64,000 nucleotides of DNA, from NCBI RefSeq assembly GCF_036881715.1, contig NZ_JBAKBF010000010.1:1-64000 (forward strand), given 5' to 3'. The position numbers and the translations under genes were made by a program. The notes beneath the pieces were generated by a model that did not search any database, had not been told where the DNA came from, and saw nothing but the letters and a program-made list of their open reading frames with translations. Source of the DNA: Pannonibacter anstelovis (GTDB lineage: Bacteria; Pseudomonadota; Alphaproteobacteria; Rhizobiales; Stappiaceae). Below, piece by piece: positions 47,080 to 54,633 of the stretch (its first letter is position 1; each line of letters opens with the position of its first letter).

Positions 47080-48138
47080 ATGACTATGCAGGACGTTGAC
47101 AGGCAGAAGGTGCTGGATGGCTATCAGATCCTCGATAGCGGCTATGAAGCCGGGTTCGACAGGATCACGGAGCTCGCGCGCACGATTTTCGAGGCACCCG
47201 CAGCCGTCATCTGCTTCATCGACAAGGACCGGCAGTGGTTCAAGTCCCATCCCGGCTTTGAACCGCGCCAGACGCCGGTAGAACACGCGATCTGCCGCTT
47301 TACGGTCCTTTCGGAAAAGGCTCTGCTGATCCCTGACGCCCTGGCGGACGAGCGGACGCGGGACAATCCCTATGTCACCGGCCCGGCTCACCTGCGTGCC
47401 TATGCCGGTGCACCGCTGATTGCCCCCGGCGGTGTGCGGATTGGCACGGTCAGCGTCTTTGACCGCAAGCCCCGTGACTTTACGCCCCGCGACGAGGCAA
47501 TCCTGCAGCAGCTGGCTGCCATCGTCATGCACAATCTGGAACTGCGCCGGGTGGCCGACAATGACTGGCTGACCGGCGTTCCCGGGCGCGGCGCCTTCGA
47601 GCGGCGCAGCCGTGCCCTCCTGTCCGCCGGAAGCGGAAGTGGAAGCGGAAGTGGAAGCGGAGGCGGAAGCGCAGACGGGCACAGGAATGCGCTGATCGTT
47701 TTCGATCTCGATTTCTTCAAACAGCTGAACGACACCTACGGCCATGCGGCCGGCGACGAAGTGCTGAAAGAGGTCAGCCGGGCCTGTCAGTCGTCCCTGC
47801 GCGAAAACGACGTCTTTTCCCGAATTGGCGGCGAAGAATTCTCCGTCCTGCTGCCCGCCACCGCGCCGGCTGTGGCCGAAAAAGTGGCGCGGCGCCTGCA
47901 GCAATGCATTGCCGCCATGCCACGCGACCGGCTGTCGAAATACCTGCCGGACACCACCAGCATCACCGCCAGCTTTGGTGTGACCGTGGTGAAAGACGGC
48001 GAGTTCAGCATCAAGCATGCCCTCAGGCGCGCCGATGCCGCCCTCTATGCAGCCAAGGAGCGCGGGCGCAACTGCGTTGTCTGTTCGTGGGATCTTCCCG
48101 CCGCTGAGCAGTCTTATACCAAGGCGCTGAGATGCTGA
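47080..48138 (+). CDS. GAF-GGDEF diguanylate cyclase
   Basis: 352 residues. An N-terminal GAF domain (AAVICFIDKDRQWFKS, VEHAICRFTV, LRAYAGAPLIAPGG) precedes a GGDEF domain with NDWLTGVPGR, DLDFFKQLNDTYGH and the active site RIGGEEF. An inhibitory c-di-GMP site RxxD (REND) sits five residues before GGEEF, so product inhibition is likely. Unusual: a Gly-Ser stretch from a hexanucleotide repeat interrupts the GGDEF domain. Start ATG with GGAGG at 5 nt. It probably makes c-di-GMP and could link an unknown small-molecule signal to biofilm genes such as the two Tps systems. Confidence 0.92.
   Translation: MTMQDVDRQKVLDGYQILDSGYEAGFDRITELARTIFEAPAAVICFIDKDRQWFKSHPGFEPRQTPVEHAICRFTVLSEKALLIPDALADERTRDNPYVTGPAHLRAYAGAPLIAPGGVRIGTVSVFDRKPRDFTPRDEAILQQLAAIVMHNLELRRVADNDWLTGVPGRGAFERRSRALLSAGSGSGSGSGSGGGSADGHRNALIVFDLDFFKQLNDTYGHAAGDEVLKEVSRACQSSLRENDVFSRIGGEEFSVLLPATAPAVAEKVARRLQQCIAAMPRDRLSKYLPDTTSITASFGVTVVKDGEFSIKHALRRADAALYAAKERGRNCVVCSWDLPAAEQSYTKALRC
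47629..47670 (+). repeat. GGAAGY hexanucleotide repeat in the GGDEF gene
   Basis: Seven tandem hexamers encode Gly-Ser repeats (about residues 184-197) between the first helix and the DLDFF strand of the GGDEF domain. Being hexameric it stays in frame whatever its copy number. Confidence 0.85.
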
Positions 48139-48175
48139 CGCATCACGCCTTGGAAATGCTCAAGCGCCGCACGGG
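48115..48175 (+). repeat. Flanking inverted repeat, left-hand copy of a pair (with 32811-32874)
   Basis: TATACCAAGGC..GATGCTGACGCATCACGCCT..CCGCACGG. It includes the stop codon of the GGDEF gene, so the last residues of that protein are encoded by the repeat. Its partner is in opposite orientation on the far side of the CDI island. Confidence 0.6.
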
Positions 48176-48179
48176 CTTA

Positions 48180-48216
48180 ACCAGCTCTCGATGAGCCGGG
48201 TTCATCAAGAGCTGGT
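48180..48216. terminator. Imperfect hairpin after the GGDEF gene
   Basis: ACCAGCTCTCGATGA and TTCATCAAGAGCTGGT form a ~15-bp stem with one or two mismatches and a 6-nt loop. No U-tract. Possible terminator of the cyclase gene. Confidence 0.5.
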
Positions 48217-48346
48217 ATGACCGCAAGTCTCTCTGACCTTCCCGCCTTGACCTGCCCGCTTCGGCCGGGCGGCAGCGTTCCGGCGTTGTCAGGCCTGTAT
48301 TCAAAGGCAATACTGCCGCCACAGTGAATCATGCGCGGGGGCAGGC

Positions 48347-49966
48347 GTGGCAAAATTTCAGATCTTTCCGCCAGCTGACGCAGAATATCCGCTCACGGTG
48401 ATCTGGGTGGAAGACCGCAAGGACCACTACGTCAGAAAAGAAGAGGTCATTGCGGTTCTGAATGCAGCCTCAGGCTGGATCAATATTTCGGCGCCCTTTC
48501 CCGGCATCATCGACACTGCGGAAGTGGCACGGGGCGACAGGCTGAAGGAGCGCAAGGCCCTGCTGGTGCTGCGCCAGGAAGCGGCCGCGCCCGTGCACAC
48601 GCCCGGCGAAGCGGCACCCTTGCGGGAAGAGGCCAGCAAGCCGGCAGCAGACCAGGCCGCCCCTGTAGAGCCGCAAAAGCCGGAGCCTGAAAAGAAGAAG
48701 GACGCGGCAGCCAAAGCCACCAAAGCGTCGCGGAAGTCCCGGCTTGGCTTTGGGGAACTTGCTCTGCTCGCCAGCCTCGCCCTTGTGGGATGGGCCGCCT
48801 ACGATCATTTCACAAGCCCCTATTCCGGCCCGCTCAGCCTGGAGGCGATGGCCGCCGTCAAGGTCAGTGCGAAAGATCTCGCCCCGCGTGAGGACTGGGG
48901 GGCTGTGTTTCCGGGGCAAGGCATGATCGTGCTGAAGGACCGGACCGTGCCCGTGTTCTCCAATGCCAACCGGGAGCGCAACTGTGGTGCCGCGATCATT
49001 GCGGACAACTTCGCAGCCTTTGACGCGGGGTGCTTCAGCCGCGAGATGATTGAAGAATCCCAAAGCGGCGGCAGGGCAAGGGCCGATTTCCTTTACCGTT
49101 ATGCCAATGGCGGGCGGATTACGGAATACAGCTTCCCCATCAAGGCGCTGCACTACTGGGGCTTTGGCTCTGCGGACAACGTGGTGGCGCTGGCCGAACT
49201 GGCACCTGCTGCGGGAGGCGAGACGGCCGGAGAGAAGACCGGCTTGTCCGGATATATGACCATCAGCACCAGCAATCCGCCGGCCTTTGCCGAGCAGACG
49301 ATCCCCTCGAGCGATCTGGCCTTGCCGAATGAGGTCAGGGGTTTGCAATATTGGAGCGCAGAGGGCCCAAAATTCAAGAATGACGAGCTGCTTGCGCTGC
49401 CGCTGACGTTTGGAGGCCTGTCCAGCCAGACCATCAGCGACCTCGCAGGTCAGGGCGGACTGCTCAGGGTACCGCTCGAAGACGGCAAGATGCGCCTTGC
49501 CGGGTTCATCGGCTACCGCAAAACCGTGATCCTGCCAAAGGCGGCCGGCGAACAGAGACTGCACCAGATAACGGTTTCGGGCAGCTTCTTCAGCGACGCA
49601 GACTACGCCCACATCGATGCGGCCAGAAAAGGCAATTCCACAGCCGGTTCCAGCCGTTTTCGTCTTGATACGGACAGAACACGGTCCGAGAGGTCCATTA
49701 CTTTGCGCAACATGTGCCCCCATCCGGTGCGCTTCAATTTCATCAACATGGCAGAAGACAAGATCCGCTATATCGAAGCCGGGTCCGGCGATACCCTGTC
49801 ACTTGAATCGCTGAACCTTGGCCCGAAAGTCTATTACAGTGTGGACACAGGCTCCCCCGAAGCGCCAAGTGCCAGGGCCATCGCGTTCAATGGCACAACC
49901 TATCACATGCAGCCGGTCACTCTGGAAGGCGTCCGCCTCGGCCTGATCGCCCGGGATTGCCGCTGA
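48347..49966 (+). CDS. Membrane-anchored protein with lipoyl-like N-terminus and trypsin-like pseudoprotease domain
   Basis: 539 residues from a GTG with GGGGCAGG upstream. Residues ~1-80 resemble a biotinyl/lipoyl-like beta fold (INISAPFPGIIDTAEVARGD). A Lys/Glu/Pro linker and one membrane segment (GELALLASLALVGWAAYDHF) follow. The outer part looks like a trypsin fold: CGAAIIADNFAAFDAGC (Cys213-Cys229) aligns with the CGGxLI..AAHC motif but has Gly instead of His. ADNVVALAEL (Asp277) matches the Asp strand. GQGGLL (368-373) replaces GDSGGP, so the nucleophile Ser is a Gln. It should be catalytically dead. Function unknown. Confidence 0.7.
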   Translation: MAKFQIFPPADAEYPLTVIWVEDRKDHYVRKEEVIAVLNAASGWINISAPFPGIIDTAEVARGDRLKERKALLVLRQEAAAPVHTPGEAAPLREEASKPAADQAAPVEPQKPEPEKKKDAAAKATKASRKSRLGFGELALLASLALVGWAAYDHFTSPYSGPLSLEAMAAVKVSAKDLAPREDWGAVFPGQGMIVLKDRTVPVFSNANRERNCGAAIIADNFAAFDAGCFSREMIEESQSGGRARADFLYRYANGGRITEYSFPIKALHYWGFGSADNVVALAELAPAAGGETAGEKTGLSGYMTISTSNPPAFAEQTIPSSDLALPNEVRGLQYWSAEGPKFKNDELLALPLTFGGLSSQTISDLAGQGGLLRVPLEDGKMRLAGFIGYRKTVILPKAAGEQRLHQITVSGSFFSDADYAHIDAARKGNSTAGSSRFRLDTDRTRSERSITLRNMCPHPVRFNFINMAEDKIRYIEAGSGDTLSLESLNLGPKVYYSVDTGSPEAPSARAIAFNGTTYHMQPVTLEGVRLGLIARDCR

Positions 49967-49973
49967 ACCGTCC
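49934..49973 (+). repeat. 40-bp direct repeat, left copy
   Basis: The last codons of the pseudoprotease gene (from CGCCTCGGCCTGATCGCCCG) plus 7 bp beyond its stop. It recurs with one mismatch at 51106-51145, 1172 bp downstream. The toxin/antitoxin pair lies between the copies. Confidence 0.85.
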
Positions 49974-50051
49974 CCTGTCTTGCCCCTTGCGCAGCGCGGC
50001 ATCAAACGAACAGCCGGTCTAGCGGCTTGACAGAGACGTCTCCGTGACCAA

Positions 50052-50071
50052 TTATACCGAAATCAGTATAA
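50052..50071 (+). promoter_or_regulatory. Inverted repeat upstream of the XRE antitoxin
   Basis: TTATAC - 8 nt - GTATAA, 18 bp before the antitoxin start. Typical autoregulatory operator position for HigA-like antitoxins. Confidence 0.6.
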
Positions 50072-50088
50072 CTTGAAAGATATGAGAA

Positions 50089-50406
50089 GTGACCGAAAAG
50101 CTTGAATACACCAACATTTTCGAGTCGATCACCGAGGATGCCTCACTCGCTGCTGACCTGCAATTCAGGTCCGACCTGCTGATGACACTGATCGGCATCA
50201 TCGATAACAAAGGCTGGAAACAGGCCGAGATCGCGCAGGCGCTGGAAATTCCTCAACCCCGCGTTAGCGAACTGCTGCGCGGAAAGATCAGCCTGTTCTC
50301 GTCAGACAGGCTGATCGGATATCTGGCGAAGCTGGGATACCGGTTGAGGCCGTCCGTGACGGGTGATCACAAGGTCATATGCGAAGTCGAGATCGAGGCT
50401 GCCTGA
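50089..50406 (+). CDS. XRE-type HTH antitoxin (HigA-like)
   Basis: 105 residues from a GTG. HTH in the middle (KGWKQAEIAQALEIPQPRVS, ELLRGKISLFSSDRLIGYL), of the XRE antitoxin group that pairs with phage Gp49/HigB-type toxins. The toxin gene normally precedes or follows on the same strand. Here the only candidate partner is on the opposite strand, 16 bp away, 3' end to 3' end. An inverted repeat upstream suggests self-repression. Confidence 0.88.
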   Translation: MTEKLEYTNIFESITEDASLAADLQFRSDLLMTLIGIIDNKGWKQAEIAQALEIPQPRVSELLRGKISLFSSDRLIGYLAKLGYRLRPSVTGDHKVICEVEIEAA

Positions 50407-50422
50407 CTGCCTCCAATTCTTG

Positions 50423-50788
50423 TCACTTCGCTTTTTTCGCAGCTTTTTCCGCTTCCCGGACAAGCGACATCATTTCTTTGTAACGTATCATGACCGTCTC
50501 TTTTGCTGCCCTATCAACACCATTGGTCGTTTTGGTGAAGGCATGGAGGATGTAAACCGTGTCGAGGTATTTTGCGCAGTAGACAACCCGGTAGGCGGGT
50601 GATCCATTTTCAATAAGCTCGACTACTCCAGCTCCCCATTCGGGCAAAGATTTAAAACTCGACCTTGGATCTTTTCCTGCCGCCACGAAGTTCAGATCAT
50701 TGAGAAAATCGGCTGCAACGTCTAGCGGCAGTTTCTGCACCGCCTTTTTCGCTGCATTATTTACATATTTTATTGTTTTCCTTGGCAT
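50423..50788 (-). CDS. RelE/HigB-type (Gp49-family) toxin, convergent with the antitoxin
   Basis: 121 residues. The pattern LPEWGAGVVELIEN, AYRVVYCAKYLDTVYILHAF, KTTNGVDRAAKETVMIRYKE is that of Gp49/HigB-like ribosome-dependent mRNA interferases. Lys-rich N- and C-termini. It is transcribed towards the XRE antitoxin gene, so its expression cannot be controlled by simple operonic coupling. AT-rich against the neighbourhood. No clear ribosome-binding site upstream of the ATG. Confidence 0.85.
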   Translation of the reverse strand: MPRKTIKYVNNAAKKAVQKLPLDVAADFLNDLNFVAAGKDPRSSFKSLPEWGAGVVELIENGSPAYRVVYCAKYLDTVYILHAFTKTTNGVDRAAKETVMIRYKEMMSLVREAEKAAKKAK

Positions 50789-51105
50789 TTTGACAATTTT
50801 CGCTCTACGTATATTACTCCTGCACCCCGTTTTAATGACTAGGGTTGTTTAGGACAGGCTTTTGAAAAAATAGAACCTATGGTAGCATACCATACATCCC
50901 AAGGTTGATATTTCAATAGAACTTTATGCAATTACAATAAATTTCCCAGCCGTTAGAACTTGGTGGTTCCCTCAACTCGCCCTTCCGGCGTGCTGCATTT
51001 TCGGCATGAAGTTCTCCAAGAATTTCGAAAGCCACTGCATGAAAAAACTTCATGCCCTTCGCTGAGTATCAGCTCAAAGGTCCATCGCCGCGTGAATAGC
51101 AGCTA
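50789..51105. other. AT-rich gap without a gene
   Basis: Must hold the toxin promoter. The base composition is clearly lower in GC than the rest of the window. I see no reading frame worth calling and no recognisable element. Confidence 0.5.
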
Positions 51106-51145
51106 CGCCTCGGCCTGATCGCCCGGGACTGCCGCTGAACCGTCC
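51106..51145 (+). repeat. 40-bp direct repeat, right copy
   Basis: 39 of 40 bases match 49934-49973, including the last codons and stop of the pseudoprotease gene. No more of that gene is present next to it. Confidence 0.85.
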
Positions 51146-51190
51146 TGAGCCCTGGGCATTGTGAAGGGATTTTCCTTTGCCTCTCATGCA

Positions 51191-51221
51191 AACACCCGGC
51201 GGGCCAAGCCCGCCGGGTGTT
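51191..51221. terminator. Perfect hairpin after the TonB receptor gene
   Basis: 13-bp perfect stem AACACCCGGCGGG / CCCGCCGGGTGTT with loop CCAAG, 26 bp beyond the receptor stop on the minus strand. No clear U-run, but position and strength suit a terminator. Confidence 0.75.
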
Positions 51222-51246
51222 CAGTCAATCTCGCCGGACCTTTATG

Positions 51247-53325
51247 TCAGAAGGTGCCCTTGATGCCGATGCCGAACATACGCGGTTCGGTCATGCTGGC
51301 TTCCGTGCCGCCGATGCCGCGGTTCTGCTGCTTGTAGGTGGGCGCGCGCTCGTCGAAGACGTTCTTGACGTAGCCATAGAGCTGGAAGGCCTCACGCAGC
51401 TGATAGGTTGCCCGCACATCAGCCACCGTATAGGGATCGATGGCATAGGCTGCCGTGTTGGCCGTGTCGGAGAAATAGCCATCGAGATGACGGACCTGAC
51501 CGGAGAGGTTCAGCTTGTCCGTCACGTCCCAGCTCAGACCAAAGGTCAGCATGTAGCCGGGCGACTTGGCAAATTCGTTGCCCTCATAGGCAAGGTTGCT
51601 GGAAATCTCGTCGATCTGCGTCTTCAGCAGGCCCGCACTTGCCCGCAGCATCAGGTTGTCGAGCAGCTTGTAATCCCCGCTCAGTTCCATACCATAGGAA
51701 TGAGCCTTTTCGGCGTTGATCGTGTAGGACTGGGCGACGCCGGGCGAAATCACCACCGGGATGTTGTACTGGGCGTTCTTGAGATCCGTGTAGAACACGT
51801 TGCCGTTCAGCATCAGCCGGTCATCCAGCAGGCTCATGCGGGTGAACACCTCGTAGTTCCAGGAGGTTTCCTCCTCGAAGGTCATCCACTTGCGGGCGCT
51901 GATGTTGAGCGAGACACCGCCCGGATTGTAGCCGCGGCTGACCATGCCGCCGACGGTCCAGTCCGGCGTCAGCGCATAGGCGAGGCTGGCCTTGGGCAGG
52001 ACGGCGTTGAAGGTCTTGTCGAAATCGACGCGGGTGGGCGCATAGACGGAAAGCCCCTCGCGCTGGATCTGGTCGCTCTGGAAGCGCAGGCCGCCCGTCA
52101 GCGTCAGCCGGTCCGTCAGGCGGTAGCTGGTCTCGCCGAAGACGCCGAGGTTCTGCTTGGTGTCATCGAAGCTCGAAATGCCGCTCAGATAGAGGATCTC
52201 GTCCTGATCGCTGTGGGAATAATAGATTCCGGCCATGCCGCTGATCACGTCTTCCTGATCACCGTAGGTTACGCGCATCTCGTCGGACACGTTGGTCTGC
52301 CAGATGCCCGCATCACCGTTGTTCACGAGGCCGGTCGTGCGGTTGGCATAGGTGTCGGAGAGATGCGCCTTGTTGAAGATCTGCCAGCCGTTGCCGAAGT
52401 CATAGCCAAGATCGAGCACGCCATAGTGGGTGTACTGGTCCCATGTCGGCATCGTCGTGGTGACGTGGTTGAGATCTTCATAGGGCGCTGACGCCGCTTC
52501 CTGGCTCGGCCGGTTGCTGAACGTATAGGCATAGGTGAACTTGGCCGTCAGGCCCGGCAGTTCCTCAGGCTCCCAGAGCAGCTTGAAGCGCGTGTTGAAG
52601 GCTTCGAAATTCTGGTTGGTGCCGTTGCCCTGAAAGCGCGAATTCACATAGTCGATGAAGGTGTCGCGCCCCGAATAATCCGCCGAAAGGCGCGCGGCGA
52701 GCTGATTGGCGATCAGCGGCCCGGACAGGACAGCCGCCGCACGGCGGGTGTTGTAACTGCCGATTTCGGCCAGATAGGCGGCCTCCGGCGTAAAGGTTGG
52801 GTCCTTGGTGTTGACGACAATCGCACCGGCAATCGCATTGGCGCCTTGCGAGGTGGTCTGAGGCCCGCGGAACACCTCGATCGTGTTCACATCCCACACC
52901 GAAGAGCTGCCGAAATAGAATTCATTGTAGGTCAGATAGTGGCCGTCCACATTGATCGTCGCGCGGGGGACCGTGCCGGCAAAGAAGGCCGTCGCCCCCG
53001 TGTTCGGCCCCTGCGTGTCCTGGCCGCGAATGACCGGCGCACTGACGCTGTCAGGGAAGACAACGTTCGGAACATCGGCGATCACTTCCGGCACGGTCGC
53101 GTCGCCTGCCTTCTCCTTGTTGATCTCCTCACTGTCCTCGACCGAGACGGAGCTGGCGGTGTTCTTCAGGTCACGCTCGACCTTTTCACCGGTGATGATG
53201 ATTTTCTTCAGCTCCGTCACAGGCCCTGCGGCTTGTGCGGCATCCTGCGCGGCTGCCGGTGCGGCCACTAAAAGAGACAGCGCAAGCAGGCTCACGCCAT
53301 TGAGATAAACACGGCTTCCAGACAT
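51247..53325 (-). CDS. TonB-dependent outer-membrane receptor
   Basis: 692 residues. Signal peptide (LLALSLLVAAPAAAQDAAQA), TonB-box-like segment (ELKKIIITGEKVERDLKNT), plug (VIADVPNVVFPDSVSAPVIR, TIEVFRGPQTTSQGANAIAG) and barrel ending in GIGIKGTF with a C-terminal Phe. No STN domain, so it is not wired to a FecI/FecR pair. Divergent from the IclR gene, with tandem operator-like repeats between. With the ABC importer and enzymes at 54.6-61.2 kb it probably imports a complexed organic molecule; the ligand is unknown. Confidence 0.92.
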   Translation of the reverse strand: MSGSRVYLNGVSLLALSLLVAAPAAAQDAAQAAGPVTELKKIIITGEKVERDLKNTASSVSVEDSEEINKEKAGDATVPEVIADVPNVVFPDSVSAPVIRGQDTQGPNTGATAFFAGTVPRATINVDGHYLTYNEFYFGSSSVWDVNTIEVFRGPQTTSQGANAIAGAIVVNTKDPTFTPEAAYLAEIGSYNTRRAAAVLSGPLIANQLAARLSADYSGRDTFIDYVNSRFQGNGTNQNFEAFNTRFKLLWEPEELPGLTAKFTYAYTFSNRPSQEAASAPYEDLNHVTTTMPTWDQYTHYGVLDLGYDFGNGWQIFNKAHLSDTYANRTTGLVNNGDAGIWQTNVSDEMRVTYGDQEDVISGMAGIYYSHSDQDEILYLSGISSFDDTKQNLGVFGETSYRLTDRLTLTGGLRFQSDQIQREGLSVYAPTRVDFDKTFNAVLPKASLAYALTPDWTVGGMVSRGYNPGGVSLNISARKWMTFEEETSWNYEVFTRMSLLDDRLMLNGNVFYTDLKNAQYNIPVVISPGVAQSYTINAEKAHSYGMELSGDYKLLDNLMLRASAGLLKTQIDEISSNLAYEGNEFAKSPGYMLTFGLSWDVTDKLNLSGQVRHLDGYFSDTANTAAYAIDPYTVADVRATYQLREAFQLYGYVKNVFDERAPTYKQQNRGIGGTEASMTEPRMFGIGIKGTF

Positions 53326-53386
53326 CAGATGGCCCCGCCCAATTTATGAGTTTCACATTCATGTTGAATTAGCGCAGGCGGCAGCT

Positions 53387-53424
53387 GTTCCGCAATAGGG
53401 AATATGTTCCACAATTCGGCATAT
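53387..53424. promoter_or_regulatory. Tandem 19-bp repeats, candidate IclR sites
   Basis: GTTCCGCAATAGGGAATAT is followed directly by GTTCCACAATTCGGCATAT. They lie 62 bp upstream of the TonB receptor start and ~140 bp before the IclR gene. TTCCACAAT recurs in the other divergent promoter of the cluster (56771-56779, minus strand). Confidence 0.55.
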
Positions 53425-53565
53425 CGAAGTCTCTTGAAACAGAGTCACACTTCTGCAACAGCCTTGGGAGGACGCAATCGGGGACTCCGCCCCTGGCGGA
53501 AAATGCTCTAGGTTGCAGCGCATAGCAGACGCAGCCGTCAGGGACTGACGAGGGAGGCCAGCCGC

Positions 53566-54351
53566 ATGACAGACGAGACGGAACTGCTGGATGAGGATGG
53601 CGGCAGCGCAGGCGCGAAGCGTTCGGGCACGATCCAGTCGGTGTCCATCGCCGCCCGTTTCCTGCAGATCCTTGCGCAGTCCGAAGGCGCCCTGCCCCTT
53701 GGCGAGCTGGCCCGCCGCGCCAACACGGGCCGCTCGACCGCTCACCGCTACATGCAGAGCCTCGTGCTCGAAGCGCTGGTGTCGCAGGATGCGGAAACGG
53801 GCTGCTATGACCTGGGGCCAGCCGCGCTGAACATTGGCGTCAGTGCCCTGCGGCGGATCAGCCCGGTGGATGTCACTGCCCGCCACATGCGGGGCCTGTC
53901 ATCGCGCATTGCTGCCAGCTGCGGCGTCGCCATCTGGACAGACCGGGGGCCGACCATCGTCCAGTGGTACCGCAGCGCCGCCTTTTCCATCAGCACCGTG
54001 TCGCTGGGCGATGTTCTGCCGCTGGACAATTCGGCCTGCGGGCTGGTGTTTCAGGCCTATCTGGACCCGGAGCGGATCGAGGCCGTGCGCAGGGTCCAGC
54101 CCGCCTCCTTCCGTGGCAAGCCGCCAAGACCGGGTGTTCTGGAGCAGATCCGTCAGGCGGGGGGCGCAGATCTGGACGAGCATCTGTTCTCCGCCCTCAC
54201 CGGCAAGGCCGCGCCCGTGTTCAACGTGCACGGCGAAATCGCCTGCGTCGCCACCACCGTTTCCTTCGTCGAGCGGGCAGAAGCCGAACATCACCGCGAT
54301 GCCCTGTTCACCGCCGCCCGTGACGCAACGCGGGACTCGGGCCGGATGTGA
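53566..54351 (+). CDS. IclR-family transcriptional regulator
   Basis: 261 residues. N-terminal winged HTH (GALPLGELARRANTGRSTAH, RYMQSLVLEALVSQD) and the C-terminal IclR ligand-binding domain (SRIAASCGVAIWTDRGPTIV, LPLDNSACGLVFQAYL). IclR proteins often control catabolic genes for small organic acids or aromatics. Divergent from the TonB receptor gene; likely regulator of the whole 51-61 kb cluster, based on shared candidate sites. Confidence 0.92.
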   Translation: MTDETELLDEDGGSAGAKRSGTIQSVSIAARFLQILAQSEGALPLGELARRANTGRSTAHRYMQSLVLEALVSQDAETGCYDLGPAALNIGVSALRRISPVDVTARHMRGLSSRIAASCGVAIWTDRGPTIVQWYRSAAFSISTVSLGDVLPLDNSACGLVFQAYLDPERIEAVRRVQPASFRGKPPRPGVLEQIRQAGGADLDEHLFSALTGKAAPVFNVHGEIACVATTVSFVERAEAEHHRDALFTAARDATRDSGRM

Positions 54352-54633
54352 ATGGCGGGCCGGGGGCGGCAGCTGGAGACGGCGTTTCAGGGATTTGGCA
54401 CAAGGTGGCAGCCGTTCTTTGTCCGGCACGGCCAATCTGCTCCCCTCCCCCTTGAGGGGAGGGGAAACGAGAGTCTTCAGACAGTGAATTAAGCCCCTGA
54501 AATTGCTTACTTTTTCAGGCCTCAAAGCAACGTCTGTGGCGTCTTCCTGCACGATGTGTGCAGCCAGTAAACCCCTGGCGGACAGGGCGCTGAGGTGCCG
54601 TGCCAGAATGACCAGATTGCAAGCCCCCACCAC
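54352..54633. other. Intergenic gap with a family-E hairpin
   Basis: No gene. At 54442-54464 lies CCCCTCCCCCTTGAGGGGAGGGG, one arm of the element family seen at 6.6 and 9.3 kb. Because the flanking genes converge here it could end both transcripts. Confidence 0.6.
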
